From NCBI GenBank assembly GCA_900759385.1, contig CAAEUZ010000040.1, positions 1 through 11,607 on the forward strand: a DNA stretch of 11,607 bases, given 5' to 3'. Below are positions 6,997 through 11,607 of the stretch, piece by piece. The position numbers and the translations under genes are program-made. This DNA comes from an uncultured Oscillospiraceae bacterium. Its GTDB lineage: Bacteria; Bacillota; Clostridia; Oscillospirales; Oscillospiraceae. Each line of letters opens with the position of its first letter. The first letter of the stretch is position 1. Under the pieces are notes generated by a model, which saw only the letters and a list, made by a program, of their open reading frames with translations, did no database searches and was not told the DNA's origin.

Positions 6997-7373
6997 CATT
7001 TGCGGATGAGCTCGTCTGTGAGCTTCAGGATCTCCGGGGCTATCTTCTCGCGCTCTTTCCTGGTGATGCGCGAATAGACGGGGTATGCGGCCGCGACGAG
7101 GGTTATGCCAGCAAGGCCGATTATGATCCCCGGTATGAACAGCTCCCCCGTCCAGACCATGGTGCAGCACATGCCCAGGCCCATGACCAGGCAACCCGCC
7201 ACGCCGATGATAACGGAAATCACCGTCCCCTTCTTCGTCGCCTTTTTGTCCAGGCGGCGGAGCTGGTCCAGCTTGCTCTCCTCGGGGGGCAGGTATTTCT
7301 CCCGTATGCTCTCGATCTCACGCTGCTGTTTGGCAGAGTAGGTATAATTGAATGTATCCTTCCTGACGTCCAT
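6996..7373 (-). CDS. small two-TM membrane protein with one GMCx-TMVW-IPGI module
   Basis: The protein has 125 residues. The N-terminal ~48 are charged and probably helical (FNYTYSAKQQREIESIREKY, then EESKLDQLRRLDKKATKKG). Two membrane helices follow (about 49-73 and 78-99), joined by a short turn; the junction reads GLGMCCTMVW (65-74) then FIPGIIIGLAGI. The tail is charged (RKEREKIAPEILKLTDELIRK). The ATG at 7373 is preferred over 7427 because AAAGGA lies 9 bases upstream. No named domain or activity is known to me, though similar uncharacterised proteins are, from memory, common in Clostridia. The membrane hairpin matches both halves of the protein encoded at 10568-10936. It lies 64 bases after the 8-TM gene and is probably the last gene of the two-component operon. 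Confidence 0.8.
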   Translation of the reverse strand: MDVRKDTFNYTYSAKQQREIESIREKYLPPEESKLDQLRRLDKKATKKGTVISVIIGVAGCLVMGLGMCCTMVWTGELFIPGIIIGLAGITLVAAAYPVYSRITRKEREKIAPEILKLTDELIRK

Positions 7374-7437
7374 CCGTGACAGTCCTTTCCGACACTTGAT
7401 TTTCGATGCTTTATGGCCTGTAATCATCGCCGCGGGC

Positions 7438-8334
7438 TTAAAGTTTCGTTTGCAAATCGTTATTTTCCATCTCTCTCAGCGCCCTTGCCGCGCGGACTAT
7501 CATGCAGCTTCCCAGACCGATGACGATTAAGCACACGGCCACGCCGGTGGTGAGGATCATGACCGTGCGGAATCCGGCCTCGTCTTCGCTGCCGAACTGG
7601 GCGAGCATGGCCACCTCCAGCGACAGCATGGACACCAGCGCCGCCGCCAGGCTGACGGAGCGCGCCGCGCTCATGGCCGGGCTCTTGTACCTGCGGTACT
7701 TCACCACGTTGACAACGCCCATAATGGTCGTATAAAAAGTGTAGAGCGCCATGACGAAGATCAGGTATCCCGCGTACGAAAAACCGCCCTCTTCGTGCAG
7801 CACGAGCGCTATCACGCCCGCCATTGCTATGGTCATCGCCGTGAGCACAGCGCCGCAGATGCGGTACCGCTTCCACTCCCCGCTCAGGTTGGTGCCGAAG
7901 CCGTGCCTGTGCACATAGCGCACCAGCAAAAACCTCAGCGCGGCGAGGAACAGGTAGTAGACCGCCAGCGTGCCGAACCAGATGGAGTTATATAAAAAGC
8001 CGTTCAGGGCGTTGAGCAGCGAGTAGAGCACATTGATGCACAGCGAGGCGTGGAGAGAGATGTTCACGCGGAAGCGGGCGTCCGTCATATACCGGTTCAC
8101 GAGCGGGTTCTGCTCGGCCCTGCTCCTGCCGCGTTTGAAAAGGGGTGTCATATTGGCGCACAGTATGACCAGTGCATACGCCGAAAATACGTAGGCGATA
8201 TAAGATATGGGACTGTCCTCCCCGGCAACTGCGAACGCATAGACCAGCAGGGCCGCCGCAGCGGGCACACAGACGAGGACCGCCGCCGTCCCCGGGAACA
8301 GGAGCTTATTCAGGAGCCTTTTGAACCTTTCCAT
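7438..8334 (-). CDS. uncharacterised eight-TM membrane protein downstream of a histidine kinase
   Basis: The protein has 298 residues with about eight hydrophobic segments (roughly 12-36, 43-62, 93-115, 117-138, 159-180, 186-211, 224-246, 257-282). Loops are short and basic on one side, for example VVKYRRYKSPAMSAARS (210-226). It shows no ABC, MFS or peptidase motif. I know no name for the family, although similar proteins beside two-component systems in Clostridia come to mind. The ATG at 8334 has a strong GGGAGGGG ribosome site and lies inside the 3' end of the kinase gene (29-base overlap), so the two are coexpressed. The tight linkage suggests an accessory sensor or an output of the kinase, which itself lacks a large sensing domain. 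This is inference. Confidence 0.82.
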   Translation of the reverse strand: MERFKRLLNKLLFPGTAAVLVCVPAAAALLVYAFAVAGEDSPISYIAYVFSAYALVILCANMTPLFKRGRSRAEQNPLVNRYMTDARFRVNISLHASLCINVLYSLLNALNGFLYNSIWFGTLAVYYLFLAALRFLLVRYVHRHGFGTNLSGEWKRYRICGAVLTAMTIAMAGVIALVLHEEGGFSYAGYLIFVMALYTFYTTIMGVVNVVKYRRYKSPAMSAARSVSLAAALVSMLSLEVAMLAQFGSEDEAGFRTVMILTTGVAVCLIVIGLGSCMIVRAARALREMENNDLQTKL

Positions 8335-9418
8335 CCGCGCCCCTCCCGAGCCTGACGATGAATTCGCTGCCCACGCCGGCCTCGCTGCTGACGGAGATAT
8401 CGCCGCCGACGATGTCTATTACCCTCTTGACGAGCGCGAGTCCGAGGCCGTTGCCCTGCGTGGCATGGGACGTATCCCCCTGATAGAACTTCTCAAATAT
8501 ATGTTTGCCCACTTCGGGCGGGATGCCGCAGCCGGTGTCCGCCACCCTCACCACGGCGTCTCCCCCGTCCTCCCTGAGCGAGACGGAGACCCGGCCGTGC
8601 GGCCCGGTGAATTTTATCGCGTTGGAGAAGAGGTTGTTCCACACCAGGCTCAGCAGCTCGGCGTCCGTATCGACCATGACCCCGTCTGCTATGTCCGTCT
8701 CTATGTCCAGCTCCTTCTCCTCCCACGCGCCCTCAAAGGCGAGCAGGCATTCGCACAGCTGCTCGCCGAGGTCGTAGGTCTCCACGCTGGGATATATCTG
8801 CTGGTTCTCCAGCTTGTTGAGCCTGAGGATGTTGGTGATGAGGTCGGCCAGCCGGCGCGAGGCGTCAGTCACGGCCTTGGCGTACTCGATGCGCTTCTCC
8901 TCGCTCAGCCCCGGCTGCTGCAGCATGGTGCCGTAGTTCTGTATGACGGCAAGCGGGGTCTTGAGCTCGTGCGAGACATTGGCGATAAAGTCCGTACGCA
9001 GCGTCTCCATGCCGGCAAGCTCCCGGGCCATCTTGTTGAAGCAGTCGCCTATTACGTCGAAGCCGTCCAGCTTATCCGCGCTGCGTATGGGCGGGATACG
9101 CACGGAGAAGTCGCCCTGCATGATCCTGTCGGCCGCCCTGGCTATCATGCGCACCGGCCGTCCCACCATGAATTTACGCCGCACCCCGTCTATCACCGTC
9201 GCCGCCGCGCTGAGCAGCGCTATGTTCAGCGCCGTCATCTTTGCCGCGCTCTCCACGTATTCGCGCGTCAGCTCTATACCCGACGTGCGGGCAAAAGTAT
9301 TCAGGAACAGCAGCATGCTGCATGTGATGGCGAAGGCTATGGTGGCGAAAAAGATAACATACCGGCGCAGGGAAAAGAGCCAGACCGTGCGGCGCCTTTG
9401 CTCCGTCCCGCCCTTCAT
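8306..9418 (-). CDS. membrane sensor histidine kinase with a short extracytoplasmic loop
   Basis: The protein has 370 residues. Two membrane helices (about 20-41 and 61-79) are separated by only about 19 residues. A HAMP-like linker (about 82-137) follows, then HisKA with phosphoacceptor H150 in FIANVSHELKTPL. The HATPase domain shows an N box (WNNLFSNAIKF, 260-270), G1 box (DTGCGIP, 294-300), F box (FEKFYQGD) and G2 box (GNGLGLAL, 322-329). All catalytic motifs are intact. It would autophosphorylate H150 and pass phosphate to D53 of the partner regulator. The ATG overlaps the regulator stop (ATGA), and the 3' end overlaps the 8-TM gene. The tiny loop resembles intramembrane-sensing kinases, which often respond to envelope stress or to a partner membrane protein. 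The long plus-strand frame here is a shadow. Confidence 0.95.
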   Translation of the reverse strand: MKGGTEQRRRTVWLFSLRRYVIFFATIAFAITCSMLLFLNTFARTSGIELTREYVESAAKMTALNIALLSAAATVIDGVRRKFMVGRPVRMIARAADRIMQGDFSVRIPPIRSADKLDGFDVIGDCFNKMARELAGMETLRTDFIANVSHELKTPLAVIQNYGTMLQQPGLSEEKRIEYAKAVTDASRRLADLITNILRLNKLENQQIYPSVETYDLGEQLCECLLAFEGAWEEKELDIETDIADGVMVDTDAELLSLVWNNLFSNAIKFTGPHGRVSVSLREDGGDAVVRVADTGCGIPPEVGKHIFEKFYQGDTSHATQGNGLGLALVKRVIDIVGGDISVSSEAGVGSEFIVRLGRGADGKVQKAPE

Positions 9419-10089
9419 TTCAGCACCGCCTTGTAGCCCAGGCCGTGGACGGTGACTATCTCAAAGTCGCCGCAATCGGCAAACTTGCTGCGCAGCTTGG
9501 TCATATAGACGTCCACCGTGCGCGGGCCGGAGGCGCTGTCCCCGTCCCAGAACTCGTCCATGAGCTGGCTGCGGGTAAAGGTCTTCTTAGGATAGCTGAG
9601 CAGCTTGTAGATGAGGTTGAACTCCCTCACCGTCAGCGGTATCTCCTCGCCCTTCACGTACGCCGTGCGCTCGTCGGCATCCAGCACCAGTGAGCCGACC
9701 TCCAGCCGGCGGCTGTGGGCGATCTTCGCCCGGCGCAGCAGCGCCTCTATGCGCAACAGCAGCTCGTCCAGGTCCACCGGCTTGACCATGTAGTCGTCCA
9801 CGCCGAGCCTGAATCCCCGCTGCTTGCTGGCGAAATCGTCCCGCGCAGTCATGAAGAGTATGGGTATATCGGAGTTGAGTTCGCGCACGGTGCGGGCGAA
9901 CTCAAAGCCGTCTATTTCCGGCATCATGATGTCGGATATAATGAGATCCACCAGCGTCCCGCCGTACATGACGTCATACGCCTCCACGGCGCTGAGACAG
10001 CCCACGGCCTCGTATCCGTTCTGGTTCAAATAGGAGCACACCGTGCGGTTCAGCTCCCTGTCATCCTCCACTACGAGCAGCTTAAACAC
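9415..10089 (-). CDS. OmpR/PhoB-family response regulator
   Basis: The protein has 224 residues. The receiver domain (1-~118) has acidic residues E8, D9 and D10, phosphoacceptor D53 (SDIMMPEIDG), T81 and K103 (KPVDLDEL). The DNA-binding winged helix of the OmpR type covers about 127-224 (LTVREFNLIYKLLSYPKKTFTRSQLMDEFW, shown in parts by LTVREFNLIYKLL; then RTVDVYMTKLRSKF and the closing HGLGYK). The start is a GTG at 10089, with GAGGAGG 9 bases upstream. Its stop overlaps the kinase ATG, so the two are translated together. Directly repeated AACATTT heptamers with an 11-base period lie just upstream, which fits binding by this very type of protein and suggests autoregulation. Confidence 0.95.
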   Translation of the reverse strand: MFKLLVVEDDRELNRTVCSYLNQNGYEAVGCLSAVEAYDVMYGGTLVDLIISDIMMPEIDGFEFARTVRELNSDIPILFMTARDDFASKQRGFRLGVDDYMVKPVDLDELLLRIEALLRRAKIAHSRRLEVGSLVLDADERTAYVKGEEIPLTVREFNLIYKLLSYPKKTFTRSQLMDEFWDGDSASGPRTVDVYMTKLRSKFADCGDFEIVTVHGLGYKAVLK

Positions 10090-10119
10090 GATAGTACGCC
10101 TCCTCAGCTTGATGTGCCC

Positions 10120-10151
10120 ATATTAAAACACACAAATGTTAAAGAAATGTT
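10120..10151 (-). promoter_or_regulatory. direct-repeat regulator box and -10 upstream of the response regulator gene
   Basis: Reading minus, two exact AACATTT heptamers (10145-10151 and 10134-10140) recur with an 11-base period. They are followed 8 bases later by TAATAT (10120-10125), a candidate -10, and by the GTG start 45 bases beyond the box. No good -35 is present; the box takes its place, as in PhoB-type activated promoters. An 11-base direct repeat is the usual target form of OmpR/PhoB-type dimers. A related pair lies at 11026-11043. Confidence 0.6.
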
Positions 10152-10236
10152 TGCGTTTCAGCGCCCGGCAAAAATATTTTCACCGCAGTGCCCCGACGGC
10201 TGTGGCCGGGCTTGTCGCGCCGTTTCCCGCCGCTGC

Positions 10237-10274
10237 AAAACAGCGCCGGGAAGTCCCGCTGTGGCTCCCGGCGC
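10237..10274 (-). terminator. probable terminator after the 11-residue-repeat gene
   Basis: Reading minus, GCGCCGGGA (10266-10274) pairs perfectly with TCCCGGCGC (10243-10251) across a 14-base loop, and the stem is followed by TGTTTTG. The U-run is short, so read-through to the response regulator gene is possible. It starts 16 bases after the stop at 10291. Confidence 0.55.
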
Positions 10275-10290
10275 CGGTGCCGCGCGGCGC

Positions 10291-10539
10291 TCATTTCTGC
10301 TGCGAGAGGCGCTTTCTGGCCTCCTCCACGGTCTCACCCTCGCGGGCGAACAGCTTTTCCACGAATTTGTCACTGACCTTGCTGAAAGCGCTGACCGCGC
10401 CGCTTTCAACCTTTTTATATCCGCCCACGACGCCGTCCTCGATCTTTTTGTAGCCTCCGGTCACGCCGTCTTCTATCTTTTTGAACCCGCCGGCGACGCT
10501 GCCGGCAATCTTTGCGTTGGTATCTGCGAGTTTTGACAT
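10291..10539 (-). CDS. small amphipathic protein with 11-residue repeats
   Basis: The protein has 82 residues and no TM helix or signal peptide. From about residue 17 it is built of 11-residue units on the pattern G-G-(F/Y)-K-K-(I/V)-E-(D/S)-G-(V/A)-x: GGFKKIEDGVT, GGYKKIEDGVV, GGYKKVESGAV, then the looser SAFSKVSDKFV. The tail (EGETVEEARKRLSQQK) is charged. Eleven-residue periodicity with Lys, Glu and valine in fixed places recalls the membrane-binding repeats of synucleins, apolipoproteins and LEA-like proteins, which fold as 11/3 amphipathic helices on lipid surfaces. That parallel is structural inference, not homology. The ATG at 10539 has GGAAGGAAG upstream. It lies 28 bases after the duplicated-module gene and is surely in its operon. 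Similar uncharacterised proteins occur in Clostridia as far as I recall. Confidence 0.85.
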   Translation of the reverse strand: MSKLADTNAKIAGSVAGGFKKIEDGVTGGYKKIEDGVVGGYKKVESGAVSAFSKVSDKFVEKLFAREGETVEEARKRLSQQK

Positions 10540-10567
10540 CTGTATCTTCCTTCCTGACTGATAACAG

Positions 10568-10936
10568 TTATTTCAATCCCTTTACGGCGGGGATGAGGCA
10601 GAGCAGGGCCACAATGCCAACAATGCCCACGATTATGCCGGGGATCATCATGTCCCAGACCATGGTCATGCACATGCCCACGCCGAGAACAATAGCCCCG
10701 GCAACGCCAAGCAGCGTTATGCCGATGGCGCGCCCGTTGAAGGATATGGCCTTCTTGCCGGACATCTTCCGGAGCACCATCACCATTATCAGCAGTACCA
10801 CCGCGCCGACGGCGCCGACCACGATCCCCGGCACGAATGCGCCCCACTCGGGAATGAGCGCCATGCACATGCCCAGCGCGAAAAGTATACCGCCGACGGT
10901 GCTCAGTATGAGCGTGACAAAATCCTTTTTCTGCAT
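10568..10936 (-). CDS. four-TM membrane protein made of two GMCM-IPGI modules
   Basis: The protein has 122 residues, formed by two copies of one hairpin module. Copy 1 (about 7-51) reads GGILFALGMCMALIPEW then FVPGIVVGAVGA; copy 2 (about 70-113) reads GAIVLGVGMCMTMVW then MIPGIIVGIVGI. Each is two membrane helices around a short turn, with a Gly-Met-Cys-Met block at 22-25 and 87-90. A hydrophilic linker (RKMSGKKAISFNGR) joins them. No named domain is known to me. The ATG at 10936 is preferred over the GTG at 10945, because the GGAGG site lies only 2 bases before the GTG but 11 before the ATG. It heads an operon with the 11-residue-repeat gene. The same module appears once in the protein at 6996-7373. 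An 11-base-period direct repeat lies about 90 bases upstream. Confidence 0.82.
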   Translation of the reverse strand: MQKKDFVTLILSTVGGILFALGMCMALIPEWGAFVPGIVVGAVGAVVLLIMVMVLRKMSGKKAISFNGRAIGITLLGVAGAIVLGVGMCMTMVWDMMIPGIIVGIVGIVALLCLIPAVKGLK

Positions 10937-11025
10937 AATTTTCACAGCCTCCGTTTTTAAGCTTTTCTCGGTTTCTTCAACCTTTGGCCATATCTTAGGC
11001 CAGCCGTGTTTTTGAATTGATGATG

Positions 11026-11043
11026 AAATGTTTGCGAACTGTT
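11026..11043 (-). promoter_or_regulatory. second copy of the 11-base-period direct repeat
   Basis: Reading minus, AACAGTT (11037-11043) and AACATTT (11026-11032) repeat with an 11-base period, in the same orientation to the gene at 10936 as the box at 10134-10151 is to the response regulator gene. The plus-strand 12-mer GAAATGTTTGCG (11025-11036) is also present exactly at 10144-10155. It is probably a binding site for the response regulator. It sits in the divergent region shared with the Rrf2 gene, whose -35 is 26 bases away, so it could affect either side. No clear -10 was found for the minus-strand gene. Confidence 0.55.
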
Positions 11044-11060
11044 AAAAGAGCGGAGGCTAT

Positions 11061-11079
11061 TGTAATCGTTGACATTACA
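11061..11079. promoter_or_regulatory. inverted repeat over the Rrf2 promoter -35, probable operator
   Basis: TGTAAT (11061-11066) and ATTACA (11074-11079) form a perfect inverted repeat with a 7-base spacer that contains most of the -35 hexamer. Its position would make a bound protein block RNA polymerase. Autorepression by the Rrf2-family protein encoded downstream is the simplest reading. Confidence 0.55.
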
Positions 11080-11097
11080 TCTTTTTCGGACTATAAT
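11069..11097 (+). promoter_or_regulatory. consensus sigma-A promoter of the Rrf2-family gene
   Basis: A perfect TTGACA (11069-11074), a 17-base spacer and a perfect TATAAT (11092-11097) make this the strongest promoter in the window. Transcription would begin near 11104, leaving a leader of about 19 bases that holds only the ribosome site. Confidence 0.92.
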
Positions 11098-11122
11098 TGT
11101 ATCCGCACAGGAGGGATCACAC

Positions 11123-11575
11123 ATGCAGATATCAAGCCGGTTTACCATAGCGGTACACATCCTCGCCTGCATAGACACGTTTGACGGCCGCTACAAGCTC
11201 ACCAGCGACTTTCTGGCGGAGAGCGTCAATGTGAATCCGGTCATCATACGCCGCCTGCTTTTGCAGCTCAAGGCGGCAGGACTGGTAAACGTCCGGCGCG
11301 GCAGCGGCGGGGCCTCCATCGCCCGTCCGCTTGGGGAGATCTCCCTCCTGGACATCTACCGCGCCGTGGACTGCGTGGAAAACGGCGAGCTATTCCACTT
11401 CCACGAAAACCCCAACCGGAATTGCCCGGTGGGGCGCAACATACACCGCGTGCTCGACGGCAGGCTCGAGCAGGTGCAGTCGGCTATGGAATGCGAGCTG
11501 GCGAAGATAACCATGGCCGATGTGATCCGGGACACAAGGCAATGCATAGCGGAGGACTCCGGGAGCGGAACCTAA
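11123..11575 (+). CDS. Rrf2-family transcriptional regulator, single-Cys (non-IscR) type
   Basis: The protein has 150 residues. The N-terminal winged helix covers about 1-75, with the Rrf2 hallmarks SRFTIAVHIL at the start, LAESVNVNPVIIRRLLLQLKAAGLV (recognition region, in part NPVIIRRLLLQL) and a wing RRGSGGASIARP. A dimerisation helix and an effector loop NPNRNCPVG follow. IscR-type members hold a 2Fe-2S cluster with three cysteines in this loop; here only C101 is present, as in YwnA-like members, so a cluster is unlikely. The other cysteines (16, 84, 124, 141) lie outside the loop. The frame is open upstream to 11069, but the ATG at 11123 has AGGAGGG (11109-11115) and lies downstream of the promoter. 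It is divergent from the duplicated-module operon. Its signal and targets beyond itself are unknown; a following gene may lie outside the window. Confidence 0.9.
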   Translation: MQISSRFTIAVHILACIDTFDGRYKLTSDFLAESVNVNPVIIRRLLLQLKAAGLVNVRRGSGGASIARPLGEISLLDIYRAVDCVENGELFHFHENPNRNCPVGRNIHRVLDGRLEQVQSAMECELAKITMADVIRDTRQCIAEDSGSGT

Positions 11576-11607
11576 AAATAAACAGCAGCGGGGACGGCAA
11601 TTCTGCC

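Noticed and set aside
8321..9436. 371-codon plus-strand open frame opposite the histidine kinase
   Set aside because: It is antisense to a kinase with complete motifs, and its composition is typical of a GC-rich shadow frame. No promoter or ribosome site supports it.
10161..10213. GCCCGGC...GGCCGGGC repeat upstream of the response regulator gene as a terminator or riboswitch
   Set aside because: The loop is close to 40 bases, no U-run follows, and no known riboswitch core is visible.
9715..10536. 273-codon plus-strand open frame over the regulator start and the 11-residue-repeat gene
   Set aside because: It crosses two well-supported minus-strand genes and a promoter region, and its product shows no domain.

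Overview
The window reads as a chromosomal segment of a GC-rich, Gram-positive-type anaerobe, most likely a gut Clostridia (Bacillota). The grounds are strong AGGAGG-type ribosome sites, near-consensus sigma-A promoters (TTGACA/TATAAT, 17-base spacers), the style of the FtsH and Rrf2 proteins, and several small membrane-protein types I know only from Clostridia. This assignment is inference; no rRNA or other marker gene is present. No tRNA, CRISPR array, transposase or phage gene was seen.

Layout. (1) 1-2568, plus strand: the tail of an unidentified gene, an FtsH-type membrane AAA+ zinc protease and a DUF308/HdeD-like membrane protein, joined by two ATGA stop/start overlaps. (2) 2684-4969: an AT-richer block with an AraC-type regulator (minus) and a divergent MFS transporter (plus), separated by a 113-base promoter region and closed by a strong terminator. 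Its base and codon usage differ from both flanks, so it looks acquired. (3) 4986-6996: a MarR-type regulator whose promoter carries two related palindromes, followed by a MATE efflux pump and a bidirectional terminator. (4) 6996-10936, all minus strand: two small genes (a duplicated membrane module and a protein of 11-residue amphipathic repeats), then an OmpR-type response regulator, a histidine kinase, an 8-TM protein and a 2-TM protein. (5) 11123-11575, plus strand: an Rrf2-family regulator with a consensus promoter and a palindrome over its -35.

How the genes may work together. Region 4 is the most interesting part. The two-component system is bracketed by genes that share a GMCM...IPGI membrane module. 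Directly repeated heptamers with an 11-base period, the arrangement expected for an OmpR/PhoB-type regulator, lie upstream of both the regulator gene and the distal small-gene operon, in the same orientation to each. The kinase has only about 19 residues between its two membrane helices and is followed by an overlapping 8-TM gene. Together this suggests an autoregulated membrane or envelope-stress system with small membrane effectors. That role is inferred and has not been demonstrated. Regions 2 and 3 are ordinary regulator-transporter pairs with unknown substrates.
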